In this document: positions 53,968 to 64,000 of the stretch, piece after piece
Position numbering within the stretch: the first letter of the stretch is position 1
How the letters are laid out: the number at the start of each line of letters is the position of its first letter
NCBI RefSeq assembly: GCF_008698235.1
Contig: NZ_PEBH01000007.1
Coordinates: 1-64,000 of the forward strand
Length of the DNA stretch: 64,000 bases
Reading direction: 5' to 3'
DNA from: Bifidobacterium rousetti
GTDB lineage: Bacteria; Actinomycetota; Actinomycetes; Actinomycetales; Bifidobacteriaceae
Translations under genes and position numbers: made by a program
The notes under the pieces: generated by a model
Databases searched by the model: none
What the model was told of the DNA's origin: nothing
What the model saw: the letters and a program-made list of their open reading frames with translations, nothing else

Positions 53968-55032
53968 CTACAGCGCCTCGACCTTGACGGCGTAGCGCTC
54001 GGCGCCGACGGCGGTGATCTTGGAGGCGTCCCCGGTGCCGCCTGCGGGCGGCACATACAGCGCGATGACGTTCACGTAGGTGACCTTCATCGTGCTGGTG
54101 GCCTTGCCGTCACCGAACAGCGCCTTCTCGTTGTTGTTGGCGGGAAGGGATTCGCGTCCTTCGCCGGCCTGTCGCGTCCACACCGAGTCGATGCGCGCGA
54201 CGACGAGGTCGCCGCCGTCGGTGGAGCGCATGACCTTGAGCTGGTCCTTGGGCACGGTGAACGTCTGCTCCTGTGTGCCCTTGTTCGCCTCCATGCCCTG
54301 CTGGACGGTCTGGTCGAGGGTACGCAGCTCCTGGCGCAGCAGGTCGTCCTTGAACTTGGCGTTGTATTCGCTTTCCGAGTCCTTGTTGAGCAGGTCGGCG
54401 TACATCTCGACCGCCCTGGCCGGGGTGGCGACGAGCTTGGCGTCGTTCGCCGTGCCCATTTCGGTGCCGAGCTTGGGCACTTCGAACTTCGGCAGTTCGG
54501 CGCCCTGGAACAGTCGGGCGAGGCCCCACAGCTTGTAGTTCTGGCGCGGGGAGTCCTGCGTGAGGACAAGCAGTCGTTTGGACTGCTGGTCCTCGGTGGT
54601 GGTGGTGATCGTGAAGACGGTGCGCGGCCAGCCGTCGTCGGTCGGGATGACGGTCTGGGTCATGTCGTGCGGGATCGTGGCGAGCTTGTCGAGCGTGCCG
54701 GTGGCCTTGGCGACGGCGATCTGGCTGGAGCGGATCTCGAGTTCCGGCCCGGTGAGCCTGGCGGAGAGGCCGTCGGTGCTTTTCGCCTGATCGGAGGCGT
54801 CGAGCACGTCGAGGATGCTGGCGCGGATGCGCGCTTCCTGCTTGACGGTCAGGTCCGGCGCGTGCGTGGACGACGACGCGGCCGCGGGCTTCGGCACCTG
54901 ACCCTCGCAGGCTGCGAGCGAGACGGTCATGCCGGCGGCGAGCGCGAGGGCGATCCCCCTCCTCGCGAGCTTCGCGAGTTTCGAGCGTTTCGTGGACTTC
55001 GTCATGTTCGTGATCATGGTCGTGTTCGTCAT
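53968..55032 (-). CDS. Putative lipoprotein of unknown function
   Basis: 354 residues. Basic N-terminus, hydrophobic segment and lipobox LAACEG place the lipidated Cys near residue 42. The rest is soluble and extracytoplasmic, without a domain I recognise; NVIALYVPPAGG is near the end. Start overlaps the stop of the upstream membrane-protein gene by one base (TGATG), so the two products likely work together at the membrane. Confidence 0.72.
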   Translation of the reverse strand: MTNTTMITNMTKSTKRSKLAKLARRGIALALAAGMTVSLAACEGQVPKPAAASSSTHAPDLTVKQEARIRASILDVLDASDQAKSTDGLSARLTGPELEIRSSQIAVAKATGTLDKLATIPHDMTQTVIPTDDGWPRTVFTITTTTEDQQSKRLLVLTQDSPRQNYKLWGLARLFQGAELPKFEVPKLGTEMGTANDAKLVATPARAVEMYADLLNKDSESEYNAKFKDDLLRQELRTLDQTVQQGMEANKGTQEQTFTVPKDQLKVMRSTDGGDLVVARIDSVWTRQAGEGRESLPANNNEKALFGDGKATSTMKVTYVNVIALYVPPAGGTGDASKITAVGAERYAVKVEAL

Positions 55033-56183
55033 CAGCGGCCCTCCTGACCGTCGTCACCGCTCCCGCTCGCGTCGTCGTTCGGCGTCTCGCCGACCTCGCG
55101 CGCGAGTCGGGCGAAGTACGCCTGCAGCTCGTCCTGCGAGATGACGGAGGTGGCGCTGTCGTCGACCGGCGCCGGCTGCGGCGTTTCGGCCGCGGCGGCC
55201 GACGCCGTCGACGAGGCCGGCGCACCCGGCTCCGTCGGCGCGGAGACGCCCGCGTCCGCCGCACCGCCGGCGTGCTCCTTCGCGGCGTCGGCGACGAGGT
55301 TGCGCGACGACGGATCGACGACGACCGGGATCGACGACGACGTGTCCGTGCCGGCCGCGTGACGGCGGCGCGGACGCCCGCTCTTGGGCGTGAAGCTCGG
55401 TTTGATCGCGTTGAGGCTTCCTGTGAACGCCTCGGCGATGGTGACCTCCTCCTCGTTCGGCTTGACCGGCGCGCTTTCGACCATGCGCTTGCGGCGCTTG
55501 TGCGGCGGCATCGCGAAGACGGAGGCGGTCAGGATCGCGAGGACGGCGAGCAGACCACCGAGGAAGTACATCGGGGTCGCGTAGTCGGGCAGCGTCTGGC
55601 GCGTCCAGGTGAACTTGACGTCGGCATTGCCGGAGTCGGCGCCGAGGTCGATGAGCGCGACGTCGGTGATGGCCGAAGCGGTCGCCTTGATCGTGGCGGA
55701 ACCGTCGCCGCATTGGACGGAGCGCCACATGTCGGAGTCGGCGAACGCGACGTCGTTCTCGCCGCTTTCGGCGCTGCCGCCGGCGCTCGTCGGCTGCGTG
55801 GACAGGGTGGTCCAGTCGGACAGTCCGGTCAGTCGCGTGTAGGGGTGACCGGCCAGCCAGCCGGTCGCGTCCTTGGATGCGGCGATCGCGATGCAGACGG
55901 TGCCGGAGCCGCCGTCGGCCTCGACCTTGACCTGATCGTCGACCAGTCCGAGCACGTCGGGATCGGTGACGATGTAGCGCGAGCCCGTCACCTTCGCGTC
56001 GGCGGTGATCGTGCGGCTCGGTTGCCAGATGGTGGCGTTGAGCAGTCCCAGCGCGACCGCCGCGACGGCGAGCAGGCCGAAGATCGGCGTGACCACGCCA
56101 CGCATGATGACCGTGTGGCGCCTCGCCTTGCGTGCGGCGTCCTCCGCGCTTTCGGGTTCCTTCTTGCGTTTGGTAAGTCTCAT
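55032..56183 (-). CDS. Putative membrane protein paired with the lipoprotein
   Basis: 383 residues: basic N-terminus, membrane segment about 27-48, an extracytoplasmic domain (about 50-205) with two cysteines, a second membrane segment (about 210-230), and a cytoplasmic Ala/Ser/Pro-rich tail ending in SQDELQAYFARLAREVGE. No family recognised. Divergent from the FKBP gene across 81 bases. The paired domain outside and long tail inside suggest a sensor or scaffold role, unproven. Confidence 0.68.
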   Translation of the reverse strand: MRLTKRKKEPESAEDAARKARRHTVIMRGVVTPIFGLLAVAAVALGLLNATIWQPSRTITADAKVTGSRYIVTDPDVLGLVDDQVKVEADGGSGTVCIAIAASKDATGWLAGHPYTRLTGLSDWTTLSTQPTSAGGSAESGENDVAFADSDMWRSVQCGDGSATIKATASAITDVALIDLGADSGNADVKFTWTRQTLPDYATPMYFLGGLLAVLAILTASVFAMPPHKRRKRMVESAPVKPNEEEVTIAEAFTGSLNAIKPSFTPKSGRPRRRHAAGTDTSSSIPVVVDPSSRNLVADAAKEHAGGAADAGVSAPTEPGAPASSTASAAAAETPQPAPVDDSATSVISQDELQAYFARLAREVGETPNDDASGSGDDGQEGR

Positions 56184-56264
56184 AATATGGCCATTCTACA
56201 AGCCCGTACCGAGGATGGGGAGGGCGGGGGCGCAAAATCAGGGTTTGCGGCTAGGGTGATAGCC

Positions 56265-57263
56265 ATGCGTAAAGCCACGATTCATACCATGTTCCGTTCC
56301 GCTCTGGCAGTCGTCTGCTCGCTGGCCATGTGCGCGACGCTGGCCGCCTGCGGTGGCTCGAACTCCTCCGATTCCTCCAAGAATTCCTCCTCGTCGTCGA
56401 ACTCGTCGAAGTCCGATTCCTCCGATTCGTCGTCCTCGACGAAGATGAACCAGATCGCGGGCATCACCGCGACCGGCGATCTCGGCAAGAAGCCGACGAT
56501 CAAGTTCAGGACGCCGATGACCGTCCAGAACAACACGTACGCCGTCCTGCAGGAGGGCGACGGCGCGACGGTCGAGAAGGGCGACCGCGTGTGCGCACAG
56601 GGCATCGCGATCAACGTGAAGGACGGCTCGGAGCTGATGAGCTCGTGGGAGAAGAACACCCCCGAATGCTCGATCCTGCTGTCCGACGACAATCTCGCGC
56701 AGATCCCGCCGTACACGAAGATCGTGGGCCTGAAGCTCAACTCGACGATCGCGTTCGGCATCAACGACTCGAACAGCTCGGGCACGTCGTACATCCTCGC
56801 GTACACGCTGGTCTCCAAGTCGAAGGATCTGACGAAGGCCGAGGGCACGCCGGTCGCGGACGTGCCGGCGAACCTGCCGAAGGTGACGCGCGCGAAGGAC
56901 GGCAAGCCGTCGATCGACATGAACGGCCAGGGCGCGGTGAGCCAGATGGTCACGCAGACGCTCATCAAGGGCAACGGCAAGGAGCTGACCGACTCCAGCC
57001 ACGCGGTGGTCAAGTACACCGGATGGCTCACGGACGGCACGCAGTTCGACTCCTCGTGGGACAAGAACACGACGTTCGACGCGGACCTGTCCGAGTCCGG
57101 CCAGATCATCACCGGCTGGAAGGAGGGCCTCAAGGGCCAGACGGTCGGCTCGCAGGTGCTGCTCATCATCCCGCCGGACAAGGGCTACGGCGACAAGGCC
57201 TCCGGCTCGATTCCCGCGAACTCGACGCTCGTCTTCGTCGTCGACATCCTCGCCTCGTACTGA
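56265..57263 (+). CDS. FKBP-type peptidyl-prolyl isomerase lipoprotein
   Basis: 332 residues from MRKATIHTMFRS. Lipobox LAACGG with Cys near 29, then a Ser/Asp/Lys-rich spacer (30-60). Residues about 65-180 look like a diverged FKBP domain; residues about 225-332 are a canonical one (VVKYTGWLTDGTQFDSSW, IITGWKEGLKGQTVGSQ, IPPDKGYGDKASGSIP, NSTLVFVVDIL). It should fold secreted proteins outside the membrane. A much longer in-frame open reading upstream is the shadow of the divergent gene. Confidence 0.88.
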   Translation: MRKATIHTMFRSALAVVCSLAMCATLAACGGSNSSDSSKNSSSSSNSSKSDSSDSSSSTKMNQIAGITATGDLGKKPTIKFRTPMTVQNNTYAVLQEGDGATVEKGDRVCAQGIAINVKDGSELMSSWEKNTPECSILLSDDNLAQIPPYTKIVGLKLNSTIAFGINDSNSSGTSYILAYTLVSKSKDLTKAEGTPVADVPANLPKVTRAKDGKPSIDMNGQGAVSQMVTQTLIKGNGKELTDSSHAVVKYTGWLTDGTQFDSSWDKNTTFDADLSESGQIITGWKEGLKGQTVGSQVLLIIPPDKGYGDKASGSIPANSTLVFVVDILASY

Positions 57264-57274
57264 TCCGGAGCCTT

Positions 57275-58009
57275 ATGCGAATCCTTGTTGCCGATTGCTC
57301 CGCGATCTACTCCGGGCGACTCAACGCCTCCCTGCCGCCCGCCAAACGCGTCCTGCTCATCAAGGCGGACAACAGCCTGCTGATCTTCTCCGAACTGGGT
57401 TCGTACAAGCCACTCAACTGGATGGCGGCCCCCTGCACGATCAAGGAGATCGAACCGGACGAAGCCCGGGATGAAGCCCGGAACGAAGCCCAAAGTGAAG
57501 CTCAGGACGGCGACAGCCCGATCGAGAAGATCCTGCGCGTCAGCGCCACGAAAAGCTCCGACGTGCTCGAGGTGACGCTCCACCACGTCTACTCCGACCA
57601 GGCTTTCGATCTGGGGCAGGACCCGGGTCTCGTCAAGGACGGCGTCGAGGACCATCTCCAGCACTATCTCGCCGCGCAGATCGAACGCATCGGCGAGGGC
57701 GCCAAGCTCGTGCGCCGTGAATACCCGACCGCCATCGGCCCGGTCGACATCATGGCGATCAACGCGGACGGCGAGCATGTCGCGATCGAGATCAAGCGCC
57801 ACGGCGGCATCGACGGCGTTGAGCAGCTCACCCGCTACTGCGAGCTGCTCAACCGCGACCCACTGCTCGCCCCGGTCCACGGCATCTTCGCCGCGCAGAC
57901 CATCACCCCGCAGGCGCGCGTCCTGGCCGAGGACCGCGGCTTCCGCTGCCTCATCCTCGACTACGAGGACATGAAGGGCACCGAGGACGACTCGTTGCGG
58001 CTGTTCTAG
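57275..58009 (+). CDS. nucS: Mismatch-specific endonuclease NucS/EndoMS
   Basis: 244 residues with GGAG before the ATG. N-terminal DNA-binding half (KRVLLIKADNSLLIF, YKPLNWMAAPC) and C-terminal PD-(D/E)XK nuclease: GPVDIMAINADGEHVAIEIK, RHGGIDGVEQLTRYCELL, RGFRCLILDYEDMKG. An acidic Glu/Ala/Asp-repeat insert (DEARDEARNEAQSEAQDGD) lies at about 62-80. In actinobacteria NucS replaces MutS/MutL for mismatch repair. Confidence 0.94.
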   Translation: MRILVADCSAIYSGRLNASLPPAKRVLLIKADNSLLIFSELGSYKPLNWMAAPCTIKEIEPDEARDEARNEAQSEAQDGDSPIEKILRVSATKSSDVLEVTLHHVYSDQAFDLGQDPGLVKDGVEDHLQHYLAAQIERIGEGAKLVRREYPTAIGPVDIMAINADGEHVAIEIKRHGGIDGVEQLTRYCELLNRDPLLAPVHGIFAAQTITPQARVLAEDRGFRCLILDYEDMKGTEDDSLRLF

Positions 58010-58021
58010 CTTTTGGGCTTC

Positions 58022-58175
58022 TCTCCCCCAGTCAGCCTGCGGCTGCCAGCCCGTCCCGCAATTATGGACGCGCTACGCGCGCAACTTGCCGGCTCGCCTG
58101 TCGGCTCGCACGTTGCCTACAAACAGCTCTGCTGTTTGCTTCACGGCAACGTCCCGTCAGAGGGGGCCAACGACA
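58022..58175. repeat. Interrupted CCCCCAGTCAGC-type repeat with inner hairpins
   Basis: CCCCCAGTCAGCCTGCGGCTG (58024 onward) and CCGTCAGAGGGGGCC (58154 onward) resemble the two ends of the 52478 repeat, here separated by about 100 bases. The insert holds ACGTTGCC/GGCAACGT (58110-58117/58145-58152) around AAACAGC/GCTGTTT. Confidence 0.55.
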
Positions 58176-58180
58176 GCCAA

Positions 58181-58246
58181 TGACAAAGCGCCTCGGCGCG
58201 TTCCTCCCCGCTAAACGGGAAACGGAACGCGCCGAGGCGCTTGTCA
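58181..58246. terminator. Bidirectional terminator between nucS and atpC
   Basis: Left arm 58181-58204 and right arm 58224-58246 are complementary over 23 pairs with one bulged base; core GCGCCTCGGCGCG. It sits between convergent genes. Confidence 0.8.
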
Positions 58247-58329
58247 TATATGCTCGCGTTGCGATGCGATGCGATGCGATCGTCAGCCAATCAGCCGGCC
58301 AGCCAGTCAGCCGGCCGATCGCAACCGGG

Positions 58330-58628
58330 TCACTGCTCCTCGGTGGTGGAGTACTGCACGTCGCGGCCGCGCTCGACGGCCACGGTGAGCTTGTTCGAGT
58401 CGAAGGAGATGAATCCGTCGGTCACCTCGAACATGTGGCGATCCTCGTCGGGTTCAACCACGGTGACCGTGCCCTGCTTGATGATCGTGAGCACCGGCTC
58501 ATGATCCGGCAGGATGCCCATGCCGCCCTCGGCGGCCGGGATGGTCACGCTCCTCGCCTCGCCGTGCCACACGGGGTGGTCGGCCGCGACGATGTTGACC
58601 TGCATCGTGGTCTTGTCCGATCCAGCCA

Positions 58629-58629
<1 letters not shown>
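58330..58629 (-). CDS. atpC: ATP synthase F1 epsilon subunit
   Basis: 99 residues from MAGSDKTTMQVNIVAADH; an upstream frame to 58662 lies inside atpD. It contains HPVWHGEARSVTIPAAEGG and GILPDHEPVLT, the N-terminal beta domain. The C-terminal helical hairpin is absent, as in short actinobacterial epsilon subunits. Overlaps atpD by one base. Confidence 0.93.
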
Positions 58630-60125
<1,496 letters not shown>

Positions 60126-61046
60126 CTACTCTTCCTTTGTATTCAGAGCATCGGCGCTGCCGATGATCTCGGTAAGTTCCTGGGTGATCGAGGCCTGACG
60201 CGACGCGTTGAGCTTGCGGGTCAGGGAGTCGATCAGATTGCGTGCGTTGTCGGTCGCCGTGTGCATGGCGTTCTGACGGCTGGCGGTCTCCGAAGCGGCC
60301 GCGGTCAGCAGGCACTCGTGGATGCGAGACTGGATGTACTTCGGCAGAATCGCGTCGAGCACCTTCTCGAGGCTGGGCTCGAAGACGTACAGCGGGGCCA
60401 TCTTGTCCTTGTTCGGCTCCTCGCCGACCTCGGGCGCGGTCGCGGGGGATTCCACGATCTCGACCGGCAGCATGCGCAGCACGCGAACCTTCTGGACCAC
60501 CATGTTGATGAACTCGGTGTAGACGATATAGAGTTCCGAGACCCCGCCCTGGTCCGCCGGCTTCATGTAGGCGTCCAGCAGCGTCTTGGAGATCGTCTCG
60601 GCGATTTCCACGCCGGGCTGGTCGGTGTCGCCCTCCCACGTGGCCACGACGTCACGGTTGCGGTACTTGTAGTACGTCGAACCGCGACGCCCGTACACGA
60701 ACAGCTCCGGCTTTTTGCCGTCACCCTCGAGCCGGGCCAGCAGGGACTCGGTCTCGCGGATGATCGAAGAGGTGTACGGGCCGGCCATGCCACGATCCGA
60801 GGTGAGGGCGAGAACAGCCACGCGCGGGTTCTTCTCGTCCTTCACCGCGATCGGATGCGTGATATGGGTATGCGCCACCAACGCTTGCACGGCATCGAAA
60901 ATCGCATCGGTGTACGGCTTCGCGTTCAGGGCCACGTCACGGGCCTTGGCGATATGCGAAGACGCGATCATCTCCTGGGCGTTGAAGATCTTCTCCAACG
61001 ACTCCGTGGAGTGGATGCGTGATTTCAATGCGAGTTGCGAGCCCAT
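60126..61046 (-). CDS. atpG: ATP synthase F1 gamma subunit
   Basis: 306 residues. N-terminal coiled coil RIHSTESLEKIFNAQEMIAS, central ALTSDRGMAGPYTSSII, and the conserved C-terminal helix TDNARNLIDSLTRKLNASRQ. It is the rotor shaft. Three bases downstream of atpA. Confidence 0.96.
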   Translation of the reverse strand: MGSQLALKSRIHSTESLEKIFNAQEMIASSHIAKARDVALNAKPYTDAIFDAVQALVAHTHITHPIAVKDEKNPRVAVLALTSDRGMAGPYTSSIIRETESLLARLEGDGKKPELFVYGRRGSTYYKYRNRDVVATWEGDTDQPGVEIAETISKTLLDAYMKPADQGGVSELYIVYTEFINMVVQKVRVLRMLPVEIVESPATAPEVGEEPNKDKMAPLYVFEPSLEKVLDAILPKYIQSRIHECLLTAAASETASRQNAMHTATDNARNLIDSLTRKLNASRQASITQELTEIIGSADALNTKEE

Positions 61047-61049
61047 GGC

Positions 61050-62678
<1,629 letters not shown>

Positions 62679-62759
62679 GATCACTCCTTCATTACTTATC
62701 TATTATTCGGGTCAAGTCTTGAAAAAACTTGGGGTGCGCGGTCTGTGGCGACCGCGGTG

Positions 62760-63587
62760 TCAGGCTTCCGCCCTGACGGTGCGACGCAGGTTCTCGAGCT
62801 GCGCGACCACGGTGTTGTCCGTGACCTCGTCGCCGATCTGGATGCGCATGCCGCCCAGCACGGACGGGTCGACCACCGAGTTGATGTGGACCGCGCGTCC
62901 GGCCTTGGCGGAGTACACCTTGGTCAGTCGGGCGATCTGCTCGCTCGTCAGCGGGGTGGCGGTGGTCACGGTGACCATCGACTCGCCCATGTGACGGGAG
63001 AACTTGTTGATCAGCCACTGGATGGTCTCCAGATAGCGGCGGCGGCGCAGGTTGCAGGTGGCGTGCTCGGCGAGCCTCGCCGTGACCTTGTTGAGGTGCT
63101 TGCCGTCGAACAGCTCGTGGAACAGCTTCACACGGGCCTCGCTCGGCGCCTGGTCGTCGTACAGCTTGGCGCGCACGACCGGCAGTCCCAACAGGGCCGA
63201 ATGCAGCTCGGCCAGCTCGACGGAGACCTTGAGGGTGGCGTCCGTGGCGTCCGCGTAGTACATCATCGCGTCGACGCCGAAGTCCTCGACGGCGTTGGCG
63301 ATGTCCTTGGCGCGGCTCCACCGGCGGGCGACCAGATCGGTCATGATCTCCATCGTCAGCGGGTGGGCCTTGCCGCCGACCAGCGTCTCAAGCACGGCGA
63401 CCTTGTCGGCCACCGGGCGCGACGGGTCGGTGAGCGCGCGTTCAAGCTGGATGTTGTGGTCGAGGACGTTGGTCAGCGAGAACAGTTCGTTCCCGATGCG
63501 CCAGTTCTCCTCGCCCGCGTCACGCAGCTTGGGTGCCAGCGAGTCACGCGAGACGCGGTCCGCGATGCGCGATGCCTCTCCTCGCAT
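62760..63587 (-). CDS. atpH: ATP synthase delta subunit
   Basis: 275 residues, about 90 longer than the E. coli subunit, as in other actinobacteria. N-terminal RDAGEENWRIGNELFSLTNV, DLVARRWSRAKDIANAVEDF, and C-terminal VDPSVLGGMRIQIGDEVTDN. GGGAGGTGA precedes the ATG. It links the F1 head to the peripheral stalk. Confidence 0.93.
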   Translation of the reverse strand: MRGEASRIADRVSRDSLAPKLRDAGEENWRIGNELFSLTNVLDHNIQLERALTDPSRPVADKVAVLETLVGGKAHPLTMEIMTDLVARRWSRAKDIANAVEDFGVDAMMYYADATDATLKVSVELAELHSALLGLPVVRAKLYDDQAPSEARVKLFHELFDGKHLNKVTARLAEHATCNLRRRRYLETIQWLINKFSRHMGESMVTVTTATPLTSEQIARLTKVYSAKAGRAVHINSVVDPSVLGGMRIQIGDEVTDNTVVAQLENLRRTVRAEA

Positions 63588-63634
63588 TGGTCACCTCCCT
63601 TTCCTTGGCGTCATTGACGACGTTATTGACGAAG

Positions 63635-64000
63635 TCACTTCTTGTCGCTGTCCAGATCGTCGATCATCTGGTCGATCATCGACGACTGCACGTCGGCGCT
63701 CTCGAGCTTGGAGCCGAGGATCTTGCCGGCGAGGGCCGCGGCGAGCGTGCCGACTTCGCCCTTGAGGCTGACCATCGCCTGACGGTGCTGCGACTCGATG
63801 GAGCGCTGCGCGTTGGCGGTGATCTGCGCCGCGTCGGATTCGGCGCGGGAGCGGGCGTCGGCGATGATGTGCGAGGCCTCGGCGCGGGCGTCGTCGCGGA
63901 TCTTGGCCGCCTCGACGCGAGCGGTGCTCAGCTGCGCCTCATACTTGGCCTTGGCCTCGTCGGCGTCCTTCCTGGCCTGCTCGGCCTTGGCGATGTTGCC
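63635..64000 (-). CDS. atpF: ATP synthase Fo b subunit (5' end beyond window)
   Basis: The last 121 residues only; the membrane anchor lies past the right edge. The visible part is a charged, Ala-rich coiled coil (KAKYEAQLSTARVEAAKIRD, then AALAGKILGSKLESADVQS), typical of the peripheral stalk. It precedes atpH by 47 bases. Confidence 0.92.
   Translation of the reverse strand, partial: GNIAKAEQARKDADEAKAKYEAQLSTARVEAAKIRDDARAEASHIIADARSRAESDAAQITANAQRSIESQHRQAMVSLKGEVGTLAAALAGKILGSKLESADVQSSMIDQMIDDLDSDKK

Noticed and set aside
55272..57263. 663-residue frame including the FKBP protein
   Set aside because: The first 330 codons are antisense to the divergent membrane protein gene; a signal peptide and lipobox begin at 56265.

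Overview
The window is high-GC actinobacterial chromosomal DNA, most likely from a Bifidobacterium. Reasons: the gene string rplA-rplK-nusG-secE-tRNA-Trp-aminotransferase-proB-obgE-rpmA-rplU; the actinobacterial mismatch endonuclease NucS; argS-lysA and hom-thrB in one neighbourhood; an actinobacterial boxA-type rRNA leader at the left edge; and an L-fucose oxidation cluster of the kind known from infant-type bifidobacteria. No prophage, transposase or CRISPR array was seen. The species was not determined.

Layout. 1-316 looks like the leader of an rRNA operon reading out of the window to the left. 317-6713 (+) holds a large membrane protein, a three-gene ABC export module (adaptor with a peptidoglycan-binding-like segment, ATPase, FtsX/MacB-type permease) and a PucR-type regulator, closed by a 25-bp-stem terminator. 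6809-17759 (-) is housekeeping: L1, L11, NusG, SecE, tRNA-Trp, aspartate-type aminotransferase, glutamate 5-kinase, Obg GTPase, L27, L21 and RNase E/G; dapE follows. 19914-20855 (+) is an AEC transporter. 21400-26918 (-) is a five-gene L-fucose catabolic cluster (fuconate dehydratase, dehydrogenase, MFS permease, lactonase, aldolase) divergent from a LacI regulator (27200-28285). A Maf-NUDIX fusion follows, then a + strand operon of ECF sigma factor, membrane protein, ABC ATPase and two permeases (29994-35351).

35396-45385 contains thrB, hom, lysA and argS (-). In relatives such as Corynebacterium these genes form one block; here lysA and hom are separated by ptsG, crr and a GNAT/DUF1778 toxin-antitoxin pair. 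Then come an amino acid permease, RidA, a membrane-anchored glycerophosphodiesterase, a PH-domain protein, tRNA-Asn, tRNA-Arg, a CYTH protein, a thioredoxin/TPR protein, an unknown membrane protein plus lipoprotein pair, an FKBP lipoprotein, nucS, and the F1Fo ATP synthase genes atpC-D-G-A-H-F (-), the last cut by the window end.

The most unusual content is intergenic. Many of the larger gaps hold clusters of long palindromes in several sequence families: a 170-bp three-hairpin element present twice; arrays built on a GTACG core at three loci; GAGAG-type hairpins with an 81-bp direct repeat bracketing the toxin-antitoxin pair; a 68-nt-arm imperfect stem next to tRNA-Arg; and, at 53727-53936, two long hairpins whose loops carry a perfect 25-nt complement of each other. 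Several are flanked by degenerate minisatellites. They are the best candidates for an undescribed system, either structured RNA or DNA, or a non-autonomous repeat. All coordinates and arm lengths were read by eye; no search or folding was run.
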